Assembly (NCBI RefSeq): GCF_011075055.1
Contig: NC_058150.1
Coordinates: 8,004,006 to 8,068,005, forward strand
Source of the DNA: Mangifera indica
Lineage: Eukaryota > Streptophyta > Magnoliopsida > Sapindales > Anacardiaceae
Length of the DNA stretch: 64,000 nt
Direction: 5' to 3'
Below the pieces are notes generated by a model that ran no database searches, was not told the DNA's origin, and was given only the letters and a program-made list of their open reading frames with translations. Below, in pieces: positions 41,586 to 52,831 of this stretch. Every line of letters starts with the position of its first letter. The stretch's first letter is position 1. A program made the translations under genes and the position numbers.

Positions 41586-42189
41586 TTTTCTTAATTTCCT
41601 CTCTCTAAGAGGCCCTCAGTTGAGTGGGTTGGGTGACTACTTTCCGTTTTTGTTTTTTTTTAGTTTTTTTCTTTCAAATGATAGATTGTTTTTGAATCTT
41701 TGATCTAGGCCCCGCCGTGTTTCAATTTGGCGAAGTTGCTGACCATTTTCTTAAATTTATTGCATTAAAATTTATCTATTTATTTGTAAGTAAGTATTTA
41801 AATATATATAATTAAAAATAAAATAATAATTAATATACTATATAAATATTTAATTGAATAATTAAAATCAATTCTACATAATTTTTTTTTTATTACACTT
41901 AAAAATGAGATAATAACAGTTATAAATGTTATGAATTATATATTTTTATTAAAAAATAAATTTTATTTTTATTTTAAAATTAATTTTTTTAATTTTTAAT
42001 TAAAAAAATAAACACATCAAACTTTTATCGCTGTTTCGAAAGAATTTTTATTTTATTTAAAAAAATGATGAATGAAATAATTACATTGAGAATTTTGGGA
42101 GCAAGCTAGACAATTTCAATAATCAGTAATTTTGAAATACTAAATTTTGTTTTCACCCAAAACTTAGAATAAGTTTTGTTTCTGGCAAT

Positions 42190-43190
42190 ATATTATCTTA
42201 CTTATATTATTATATTTAATTTGCCATAAATAATAAAAAATTTTAATAATTATCGAAAATAATTTTAATTTTGTTATATTTTTATTCTTATTTATATGTT
42301 TCTTTGATTTAAAATGTTTTTATTTTTAATTAATATAATAAATAATATAAAATAATTACTAAAATAATTATTTATAAAGATATTTAAATAAAATAATATT
42401 TTTTATTTTTTTATTATATATAACCAAACATGACATTTAATTATATTTATCCATTTTTATTTTATATCCAATAATTTTAAAAGTAATGTATATTTCTAGT
42501 AATATTTTATATTTATCCAATACTTTATTTTTTATTTTTGGGATTATTTTGTTCGGTTTGTCAAATAATAAAAAGTTTTGATAATATTATATTATCAATA
42601 GTTATGTGATATGTAATATAAAAGAATTATCACATCAATTTTAAGTATTAAAAAATTACGAAGTTAAGCTTAATTTTATTATGAGTTTATCTTTACTTAT
42701 TAATTTTTAAGATAAAAATATCTTTATTTTCAAATTATATAATAAATAATATAAAAAATATTTTAGTTTTTTGTTACTTTAAACTAAATACAATATTTAT
42801 TTATATTATTGATCATTATTAAATGTACTTATTATATATAATTATAATTATATATAATATATAATTATATTAAAAATTATATTTACTTATTTAATATATA
42901 ATTATATTTACTTATTTAATATGTAATTATATATTATATATAATTATATGGTTAATTTAGGTATTAAAAAATTATTAAAATAATTTTGATTTTATTACAA
43001 TTTTATCTTTACTTATTAATTTATTAAGATAAAAATTCATTCATTTTTAATTCATATAACAAATAATATAAAAATATTTTAAAATAATTAAAATAAAAAT
43101 ATTAAAATAAAATAATATTTTAATTTTTTTAATACTTCAAACTAAAAATAATATTTATTTATATTATTAATCATTATTATTTTCATATAA
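42190..43190. repeat. Degenerate AT-rich tandem modules
   Basis: Modules sharing TATTAAAAAATTA, TTTATCTTTACTTATTAATTT, AAGATAAAAAT and ATATAATAAATAATATAAAA occur near 42190, 42640 and 42960, again near 48700, and in the auxilin upstream region (36130). The right border of the auxilin duplication lies inside this array. Function unknown; probably decayed transposon or satellite-like DNA. Confidence 0.45.
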
Positions 43191-43428
43191 TCTTTCATTT
43201 TAAGAATCGAGCATATAAGATTACCCACCCAAACCCAGACCCAGAATTTTGTCATGTCTCACCCAAGTCCAAGAACCCAACATCATCACAACTTATCCAG
43301 CCGCTGAGCAGGGTCCCATCAAGCTTTCTCGATTTGGACTTTAGGAGAACCGATTTTTCTAGTCTGGAAATTAAGGTCTTCAGTGGCTTAAAAATCATTG
43401 GGGGAGAAATTGAAAGCAGTAGAGTCCG

Positions 43429-43506
43429 CCTCAGTTGATAGTAAGTCCTTACCTTCACCTGTTTGGGCCTCAGTTGATAGTAAGTCCTTACCTTTGCCTG
43501 TTTAGG
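43429..43506. repeat. 39-bp tandem duplication
   Basis: CCTCAGTTGATAGTAAGTCC and its continuation TTACCTT..CCTGTTT occur twice with a 39-bp period. The minus strand is open across the repeat and for ~40 more codons (to 43252), but nothing recognisable is encoded. Confidence 0.85.
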
Positions 43507-44544
43507 CATTGTTGGATGGATTAACAGCTAGTGTATTGCCATCATCCTTTACAAGTTCACCACATCTGTAGAGCCAGACAATTTCAGATAATTTTTTTGT
43601 GTGCTCTTCAGCATTCATTCTTAATACTTACGTCCAATGATGTCTCCACCATCGGCTTTTCTTTTCAATTCAATGGTAACTAGGTTTATACATGTATTAA
43701 GTTTAGAGTTAAATTCAAATCGAACTAAACTCAAACAATTTTAAGTTGAACCCAAATAGTTTGAAATAAGTCGAGTTCAAGTTCGAGTTTGGCTTAAGTT
43801 TAAGTTCGATTCAAGCTTTAAACTCAACTCAGAGCTAAAATGATATCATTTCTATACATATTAGTTAAAATAATATCGTTTTAGTCGATTCATATTAAAA
43901 TTTTTGAAAAGCACGTATAGTAAATTGAACACCTCTAAAACTCAAACTCAAATATATTTAACTCTCAAGTTCAACTTCGAATTTGAACAAGCTTGGTGAA
44001 TCCAACCTTAATTAGATCATTTCAATTGAACAAGGCAATGCATTGGGAATATAGTTTTAGTGTGTGTTTTGCTTTTCCGTCGAGTTTTTGGGAAAATAGT
44101 ATAATTTAAGGTATACATGGATTACAAATGTTTATATTAACATATAAATTATCTACGTTATTATACCAAAATGATTATGTATTTTTTTAAACCGAAAAAA
44201 AAAAACTATCGCATTATTTATATTTAAAGTTTTTGGAAGTCAAATGATAGCTTGATAATTTCAATTAAAATAATAAAAATTTATTTGTTTTAATAAAAAA
44301 GTATGAAAACTAAAGTTTATTTCCTTTAATAAAAAATAAAATGGTAGTTTGGTATTTTTAGATTTTATTTTCTTATCTCTTACAAAATAATTGGAATTAT
44401 TTGAAATCATCCTAAACACCCAATAGTTTAATTAGTAAATGAATCTATGGTAACTATGTCAGAATTAATCAACAATACCTTAATTTTTAAAAACTCACAT
44501 TAACCCCCTTTCACACTAATTTTATCTAATTATTTTATTTTAAA

Positions 44545-45460
44545 AATTGAATTGATAGATTATACACTTCTTTAAAGACGTATTCTTCTTCTTGACAAAA
44601 CGAATTTGAGTTATTTAGGGAGAATGACTTAGTTTTTGATAAACTCATTGTCTAGGAACTCTTGGAGTTATTTCTTTAGTTTTTGTGAATTGGGGCCATC
44701 ATTTATGAAGCTTTTTGAAATAAATATTATACCTGATGTCAGTTCTATGTTGAACTCAACCTTTCTCAAGAGTTAAACTTGGTAACTCATTTGAAAGCAC
44801 ATATAAAAACTTTCAAACCACTAGCATATTGTGTAACTCTGGGCTTGAACTTACTACTTTATTTACAACATGTGTTAAGTACCTTGTATATCCTTTGCCT
44901 TACATCTTTCTAGCCTTTATACAACTAACCATCATATTGTGAAAGCCTCTCACTAAAAGTAAACTTGTCTTTGTCATCTAAACTGGATCATGTTTTCTTC
45001 CTCCGATAATCAATATCAATTCCATATTTCCCCAAAAAGTCTATTTCCAAAATCATTACATAATTGGGCATGTTGAACTTTCAACTCTTTTGCCTTCATA
45101 CTTACAATCTCACCCATCAATACATTATCACTAATCACACAATCTTCATCGATCAAATATATCTTTACTCTCTAAGCTACTTTGGTGGGAATCAACCTTA
45201 ATCTCTCTATTATAACATAAGCTATAAAACAATGTATGACTCTTATCTTAATCAAAATGTATAAAGGGTTGTTATGGAAGAGTAATCAACCCATGACTGT
45301 TGATTAACTAGCCTCTGCCTAACCTTGGGCAATTGTGTATTTGACATTTGCACCCTCTTGTGACACCTCTTTCTAGAGACATATCATTACATGAAATATA
45401 CCCCTAAAGAGATTTGCATGACTTAATTTCTTAATGAAACAATAGAATATGAGCATGTAA
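44545..45460 (-). pseudogene. Degenerate Ty3/Gypsy protease-reverse transcriptase fragment
   Basis: On the minus strand, split across frames with many stops, the order of a Gypsy polyprotein can be followed. A protease-like IHCFIAYVIIERL corresponds to the usual THSFI..(F)A..L. Next comes MPNYVMILEIDFLGKYGIDI, the counterpart of the usual ILGMDWLSKY. Then VEFNIELTSGIIFISKSF (usual VEFSIDLVPGTAPISKAP), LQEFLDNEFIK, and RFVKKKNTSLKKCIIY at the start of reverse transcriptase. The catalytic Asp of the protease is not preserved. No integrase was seen. It is a dead fragment. Confidence 0.7.
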
Positions 45461-45469
45461 TAAAATATT

Positions 45470-47700
45470 TCAACTAATCATGTGCGTGCACAAAGGTATA
45501 ATAATAAAAATTCATAACTTTATAAATAGTCATAGTAATTCCATAAACAAAGTCTAAAATATAATCATAATAATAATGTCTCAAAGTCTCGAATACCTAA
45601 GATAGGTGTCTTATTAATGACTCATAAAATAATACCTAGATAACAATCTTGCCCCTTTGCCTCATGCAACAAATTGAGTTGGACCGTTGGATCCTCACAT
45701 GTCTTGCTACTCATCCTTACCTACAAAACCACAAAAAATGAATGACTGAGTAATAAACACTCAGTAAATAGTGACTTCTCGATACTTTGTACTAAACATA
45801 AGACTAAACTGGCAATCCTTAGCTAAGGATCTAGGTGTCCTCATGCCCTAAACATAAGCTATTCACAAAGACAACTAAAGTCTAAGTTGACCTTAGTATA
45901 TTTGATGTCTCATGAAAGCAACTAACATCTTGTGTGTCATTAAACTATTATGCCTCGCACACTTGTTAGTCGGACTATCAGACCAACTAGCTATGATACC
46001 CTAGTCACACGAAGAAATTGGTCACAATCTCTCCCTTACCATATACGTATAACTATAAGATTGTTAACTAAATTACTATCCTTATATGGCCTATTTTATA
46101 GGTACATATGTGATACATCTTGTTGACTTTGTGAAGAACTAAGTATACATCCCTTATCATGCACCCTTAAATTATACTATGTAGATAAGGCGCTTTAGTG
46201 TTGAGTTCATATATGCATCTTATGGGTCTATATCTCTCATATAGTCCTATTACTTTCACATCTCTCATCACTTATGCTTACATTTAGTGGTTACCTAGGT
46301 GTACACTACTTTTCTAACTTTTCCTATTTTTGACCCATATTTAACTCAATCGAGGTCTATGTTGTCTTTCACTCAATTTGATACTTTTACTATGGCTAGT
46401 TATCTTTACTAGATTTGCTAAAACCTCTCTAGTCTCTTTCTTTTCTCTTCCCCTCATTGCATATAACCTAAGGGTAAAATAATCATTTCATTACTTTTGG
46501 GTACCTACACGGGCCTATCTTACCTTTCCATCCCTATGTTCCTCATGTCACATGCACATGGTCATGTTGTGATCTTGCATCCCCATGTGTCCCATAATAA
46601 TCATACACAAGTGTGTTTCTTAACTTAACATAGGCATGCACTTTTAGGGAAACCATAAACGGGCATGTATCCCATACCACACGACCATGTAGGCTTCTCT
46701 TTAGGAAAAACGCATTGTTGTGTTTAATTTTTCTCTTATGAGAAGGATACATGGGAGTGTAGGCTATCACACATGACCGTGTAACATAGTCTAGAATTTG
46801 TTCCTTATTAGTTTCTTCGTTCTCTCTAGCCAACAATCCATGAATGTTCAATCTTTAATTCATATGAAATAATTCCTAGATGTTTATATCATGGTTCCAA
46901 TAACAATCAACAACCAACATGCTTATACAAATCAAGTCATAACATCAAATTCTATTAATCATGCTTTATAAAGCTCTTCTCTCATAAACATGCCTCTAAG
47001 TTGATATTCTAAGCACTTTCATACACAAACATCGTGATATAATCCATTATATTTCAATGATATCATGACTCCATACATATATGACCATTGCACAAAGTCA
47101 CAATAATCTAAACATCATCAAACCAATGGAGAAGAGGGTAAAAAAGGCCAACTACTTATTTTCCCTTTGACAATATGATAATCTTCACGTGGCCGTGATG
47201 ATTTTGGTGTCTAAACTTTGTTCATGCTCCTTTGATCACTCCTTCCTTCTTGATGGCTATTACTTTTGACTTTGAAAAGAATAAGGTTGCAAAAATATGC
47301 ATATCAAGTCTTACACTTTTTTTATTTTGCCTACGGGACATAACACATGGGTGTGTACTTACTATACATAGGCGTGTGTCACTTTTCTCACTTTAGAAAT
47401 TTCCGAAATGACCGTGAAATGAATCTTTTCTACAATTCAAATTTTATAACAACACATGGTCATGTGCTCTAGCATACATGGGTGTGTGCCCCTTTTATAC
47501 TTAGCCAATTTCACCTACTCTACATGAAATGACCTTCCTGTCATGCTAAGGTACGAATGAGTGTCACTCTTGTATCAATTCATGTATTCCATAGAAAACT
47601 CATCTTAGTAAAAAAAAAAAAATTAATAATTATTTTAATACCTTAAGATTTCACCATCGAAGTACAAGACTTGACTATACACATTAATCCAACGAACATA
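45470..47700. repeat. LTR-like region rich in CATGGGTGTGTG-type motifs
   Basis: It lies next to the Gypsy remnant. Degenerate copies of (C)ACATGG(G/T)(C/T)(A/G)TGTG occur in both orientations between about 46540 and 47500 (CACATGGTCATGTTGTG, AACGGGCATGTATCCC, CACATGGGTGTGTAC, ATAGGCGTGTGTCAC, CACATGGTCATGTGC). On the minus strand a TACTGAGTG/TTTGTAGGTAAGGATGAG stretch (about 45715-45770) looks like a retroelement leader. Assignment as LTR is inference from position and motif style; no matching second LTR was found. Confidence 0.45.
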
Positions 47701-48429
47701 TTTAAGATTTGAAATCAATCCTTTTGAAATCAATCCTTGCATGTGACTTGGCCCATGAAATTAATCAAGTACTAAATGGAGTTTTGATTTTATATACAAT
47801 ATAATGCCAATGCTGACATGCTTTTGATCTCAAATTTGGGTGAGTTTTTATAAAAAAATTATATACAGTATATATTTTATTAAAAGTATATTTCTCAATT
47901 ATGGCAAACTACTTTTTGTTATGGCCTATACAATAACAAGCCTTTAGACTGAACTGACCTATTAACTTTAATTAAAAAAAATTATTAAAATATTATTTTA
48001 ATTATGTTTTCTAATTAGAAAACATGTTAGGAAATCAGTTTGTAATTAAAAAAAACACAAACTTATTTATAATAAGTGAGTTGAGTTCTCATGAGCAATC
48101 TTATCAATGTGGGATATAAAATATAAGTTTGGTGGAACCTTATTTATAGTGCGTGAAGATTGTATTCTTTTATATGTGAGACTTTTAACACTTACACTTT
48201 TGCACTTTGCAAAGTGCACATATCTAAAAGAATAAAACATTTCACTTTCTTCATCAATTATAAATAAAGGTTAAATAATATGTTCTAACCAAAATAAAAT
48301 TTTGGGTATCTTATACATTTGAGATTGATTCAAAGAACTTAAACTCATTATTTTAAGTCTAAAATTTTTATTTTTATAAATATTTATAATTTTTATATTA
48401 TAATTATTAATTAATTAATTATAATTTAA

Positions 48430-49340
48430 AAAAATTATGAATAGTAAAGGGTGAGCTTAGTCGACCCATGGGCCTAACACTTAGGCCTATGACCAAGCTT
48501 GGAAAGCCTATGAGTCGGGCTTGACATGCTGTAGTGTTAGGTTTAGCCCTTGACGCCTTTAGTTAGGGAGAATAAGATAATACTTTGATATTTTTTTTTT
48601 ATTATTAATATAATCTTGTTTGGTTTATTAGATAATAAAGTATTATGATAATTTTTTCTTACCATACTGACAAAAAGTAATTTGATTATCATTTTAAATT
48701 TAAGTATTAAAAAGTTACCAAGATAATCTTATTTTTGTTTCAAGTTTATCTTTATTTTATAAATTAAATATAACATATTGACTACATTTAAGTAAAATAT
48801 TATCTCAGTAACTAGTTATACATATTAATTTATCTAAACACATTATTTACTAATACTCATCAATCTTTTAAGTTAATCTATCTTTATTATAAATTTTTAA
48901 TTTTGGTAATAAAATATTTTTTAAGTAGAACACAAATTATAATAGAAAGTTTACCATATAATAGTTTAAAGAGTAGTGTTATGTATATAAATAATATGCA
49001 CAAACAATAAAATGTCATCATGTGATTGAATAGTTTTAAATTAAAGATAAAATAATATTTAATCATACGGTGATATATCATTATTTGTGTACAAAATTGT
49101 GTATATTGTTTATATATATAGTTTTATTGATAGTTTAAATATGTAAAGACTTACCACTATGGATCAATTGGGATTGGTTGGCCCACGACCTTACTTGAAG
49201 CACAAGAAAATGGTCTGACCTTAAAGGATTCGATCTGCTACTATAACATGTCAGACCTGACTTATGGGCTTTCTAAGTCAGGTCATGGGCTTAGACATTA
49301 GGCCTATGGGCTAGCCCGACCTAGTCGGTTATTGTTGTAG
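48430..49340. repeat. ~900-bp inverted-repeat-bounded segment
   Basis: GACCCATGGGCCTAACACTT..GGCCTATGACC and onward (about 48460-48540) is an imperfect inverted copy of 49240-49325 (ACATGTCAGACC..ATGGGCTTTCTAAG..GGTCATGGGCTTAG..TTAGGCC). Between the arms lie AT-rich DNA and one copy of the ATGTTATGT MITE family (48969-49125). It could be a non-autonomous element or the 5' subterminal part of the hAT element that follows. Confidence 0.5.
48969..49125. repeat. MITE-like repeat, ATGTTATGT family
   Basis: It begins GAGTAGTGTTATGTATATAA, has the core ATTAAAGATAAAATAATATT between inverted ATCATGTGATTG / AATCATACGGTGAT arms, and ends near TTGTGTATATTGTTTATATA. Confidence 0.5.
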
Positions 49341-49611
49341 CATTTAAAAAAGATTAAACAAAGCTTCTAACACACAAGCAGAAGCAAGAAAGGCTACTGG
49401 CCTCTAGCTAGTAGTTGTTGAACTTTATTTTTTTCTATTATACATCTTATATAAACAACATAAATTTCAATCTCTCAATCTTTCATTATTCTAAACCTCA
49501 TTTTCTCTCGTCAACTTTTATTTTGAAATAGTCTGAATTCATAAATAATAATCCTCTATGTTTATAATTTCGTTTTCATTTCAGTTTTGCTAATAAAAAA
49601 TGTTTAACAAA

Positions 49612-49715
49612 TGGATCCATAGTCATATGAATTCAATCAATTTGAATATTATCATACTGACATTGGATCCATAGTCATATGAATTCAATCAATTTGAATA
49701 TTATCATGCTGACAC
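49612..49715. repeat. 52-bp tandem duplication at hAT transposase start
   Basis: TGGATCCATAGTCATATGAA followed by TTCAATCAATTTGAATATTA occurs at 49612 and again at 49664. A 52-bp period is not a multiple of three, so it shifts the transposase frame. Confidence 0.9.
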
Positions 49716-51769
49716 TGATGACATTATTAATAATACACAATATGAAATAGGTCGAACACCAATTGGTGAAAGTGGTACAACCATAGGTTCGACAAAGAGA
49801 AAAAGAAAGCAAAAATCAATGGTGTGGGATCACTTTAGTCAAATACAAGAAACGATCAAAGGAAAAGTAATTCACCGAGCAATATGTAAACATTGCGAGT
49901 CATGTTTGACATGTGCAAATATGAGTGGCACGAGACATCTTTATTGACATATTACTGATTATTGAAAAAGAATTTCACATGACCTCAGAGGGTAAAAATA
50001 AATTATCTTCACTTGAACGTGATCCATTGGTCCCGATGCTAATTCAGTAGGAGGTTCAAATGATTTCAGGTGTATGAGAGAAATGTCAATTTTTGCATAC
50101 AATCAAGTGAAGATGTGAGACTATATGGTCAGATATGTTGTTGCTTCTGATTAACTTTTTAGTTATGCGAAAGATGAAATCTTAGAATGAATGATGCAAA
50201 ATAGCGTTCAACCTACATTTAGAAGAATTTCTAGATTAACTCTTAGGTCAAACATCCTTATAATTTATGAATTAATGAAATTAAAAATGATTGGAGAATT
50301 AAGTAATTCTAATGGTGTTATTTCAATAACTTTTGATTTATGAATAATTATAAGTCAATATATATATGTTACATTTAGGCAATTGCCAATTTCATTAATT
50401 CTGATTGGCAATTGTGCAAAAAAATTATTTTATTTAGAAATTTAGAATATTTGCATGATGGTGTTACAATTTATCGTTCATTAGCAAAAAAATTTTAAGA
50501 ATATAAAATTAATAATTCTATTTTTACAATTATTTTAGATAATGTTAAAAATAACAATAGATTTATTGAATTGATGTATAATCATTTATCTCTTATATTT
50601 AATGAAAAATTATTTAATATTAGGTATGTATGTCATGTTATTAATTTAATAGATCAAGATAGTTTGAGCATGAGTAAAGAGCATATATAAATAATTAGAC
50701 ATGTCATTGTATACATTTCATCATTCTCATCACATGTATATACATATAATATATTATGTAAATTAATGAGGTTAAGACAAAAAAATTAAAAGTAGATGTT
50801 AAAATTAGGTGGAATTCAACATACCTCATGTTGAAAGCACTTGATGAGTGTGAAGTTTCTATAATTCTTCAATACCCAACTAAAAGATTCGTGAAATACT
50901 ATTTTTTTGACAGATTATAATTGAGAGATTGCTATGGGTCTAATGAATATATTAAAGCCATTGAAGATAACCACAGACCATTACTCAATTATCTAATAAT
51001 TTGTTCAATTTTGTATAGTATGGTATAAATTAGTGATGCTTATAAAGAATTTAGGTATCATAATACTTTTAAAAATATATTTAGGTAAATGGAATAAAAA
51101 TTTAAAAAATATTTAAATGAAATTCTTTTACTTTATGTCACCACTACTATCTTTGATCCTAGGGCAAAAATATTAGGATTGAAAAATTTATTTGATGTTA
51201 TTAATGATAATTTGTTAATTACCAATGCTAATTGCATTGATGATATTACACAATTTATAATGGAAATGTATAGTGTTTACGAACAAAAATATGAAAAAGG
51301 TTGGACAAAGTTCAGAAACAAAGGTAAGTTCCGATAGTTCAGACAAAATAAAGTCACGCATATGATTATTCCTACGCAAAAGTAAATAGATTACGGGTCA
51401 TAGTACAAATTATGATGAATTTTATAATTATATCAATATTGATCATTATCTAGAAATTATTCAACGACATGGTCCTGAGAAATTAGATGTTTTGACATGA
51501 TGGAAAAGAAAGACAAAAACTTTTCTTGTGCTCGCTGCCATGACTCAAGATCTATTAACCCCTTTGGTGTTGACTATAACAATATAATTCGTTTTTAGTG
51601 CAAGTGGATGCATGCTAAATAATAGACAATCCAATTTACACACAAATATAGTCAAAACAATCATATGTACGAAGGACTGGGTCAAAATTGAATTTAAATT
51701 ACAAAATCAGGTTGCTGAAGATATTTTTGAAGAATTCAAAAATTTTGACGTTAAAGATGAGTGGATAGA

Positions 51770-51770
<1 letters not shown>
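49612..51770 (+). pseudogene. Decayed hAT transposase
   Basis: Parts of a plant hAT transposase can be read across frames with many stops. There is a BED zinc finger (VWDHFSQI, then ICKHCES and GTRHLY, 49821-49955) and a helical region FRRISRLTLRSNIL. ITFDLW (the usual TTDLW) and IFTIILDNVKNNN (the usual TLDNAS.N) of the catalytic core follow. RWNSTYLMLKALDE is the usual RWNSTY signature. FDPRAKILGL comes next. A C-terminal dimerisation region reads LDVLT*WKRKT, then ICTKDWVK. It starts MDP at the duplicated 49612/49664 site and already has a stop at codon 4. It is dead, but order and spacing are complete. Confidence 0.8.

Positions 51771-51771
<1 letters not shown>

Positions 51772-51831
<60 letters not shown>
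51772..51831. repeat. (AT)n microsatellite, ~60 bp
   Basis: AT dinucleotide run directly after the hAT transposase remnant. Confidence 0.97.
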
Positions 51832-51833
<2 letters not shown>

Positions 51834-52672
51834 TGAGATATAAATTAATTTATTTGTATTATATTATAACATTTTTCATAATGTAATTACGGTATTCCTC
51901 TGTCACAAGTGATGAATTATCAATAAAATATTCGAGGTACTGTCATTAGTTTTAATAATTGAAAAATGGTTTAAAAAACATAATTTAAAAAATATATATT
52001 TTTTAAAATATCAGGTTGGCCCAATAGTATAGGGCCTGACTCGATCTAATACTGTAGAGCCCAACCGGGTTATGGCCTTATATTTTTTATGGGTTGGCCT
52101 GGCCTGTAAAGCTTGTTATTGTGTAGGCCTTAGGCTGGCCTTAGTGAGCCTGGCTAAAACCGGCTTGGTCCGTCGCTACCTTTACATGATAGCTTTTATT
52201 TTTCAAAACTTGTGAGTTAAGAGCAAGATACTTATTTTGATTGTGTTGTAAATTCACTTTCATTTATATATATATATTTTACCAAGTAGTAATTTTAAAC
52301 CCGATCTAATTCATCAGTATTTTCAATAATTTTACACAAAAATAAAATCTTTTTATAAAACATTTATTATGGAAAATAAACAACTAACTGTAAGCTTAAT
52401 TAAGTCTTATGCTTATATTTATATAAAATTTCACTATTTTCGAATTTAAAACTTACCTATTAGAAATATAATTGCATATAATAAACAGACACTTGAAATA
52501 AAATAAAATAAAATAATTATTCAAATTTAGCTTAAAAGATTAAAACAAAAATTAATTGTCTTTTATATTACTAATTTTCGATAAAGTTAAACTTAAGAAT
52601 ATATATATACATTGGGGAAACCGATAAATTAGTAGGAGAGCGAAACTTACTTCCCTTATTTATAAAGACCAC

Positions 52673-52831
52673 GAGGGTTGAATTTGAATAGAGCTAAGTT
52701 CGAGTTCGCTTGAACTCTAATTCGAACTCGATTCAAATTTGATTCGATTCGTTTTTTATTATTAAAATGTTTGAGTTCGACCGAGTTCGTATAAGATTGA
52801 CTCGTTTCAGACTCGTTCGAATCCAACCCTA
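52673..52831. mobile_element. hAT-type MITE with 8-bp TSD
   Basis: A 159-bp element beginning GAGGGTTGAATTTGAA and ending TTCGAATCCAACCCTA, imperfect inverted ends of the same kind as the element at 14894. It is flanked by perfect 8-bp direct repeats AAGACCAC (52665-52672 and 52832-52839). The interior is rich in GAGTTCG/CGAACTC inverted motifs. No coding capacity. Confidence 0.85.

Larger units (their letters stand above)
36595..42645. repeat. Tandem duplication, unit 2 (decayed auxilin copy)
   Basis: Head-to-tail copy of 30249-36594, closely similar in introns and flanks as well as exons. It differs by a ~540-bp loss around the start codon, a ~259-bp internal duplication (39872-40393) and small indels. 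TTAAG recurs at its right end (42641-42645). Confidence 0.9.
49340..52190 (+). mobile_element. hAT-like DNA transposon (degenerate)
   Basis: The transposase remnant is followed at 52010-52190 by GC-richer subterminal DNA with repeated GGCC-type motifs (GGTTGGCCTGGCCTG, GTAGGCCTTAGGCTGGCC, CCGGCTTGGTCCGTCGCTACC). This style is common at plant hAT ends, and similar DNA lies on the left at 48440-49330. Exact ends and target duplication are not resolved; the true left end may be near 48430. Confidence 0.55.

Noticed and set aside
46543..46851. 102-aa minus-strand frame
   Set aside because: It runs through the repeated CATGGGTGTGTG-type motifs of the LTR-like region; no domain.
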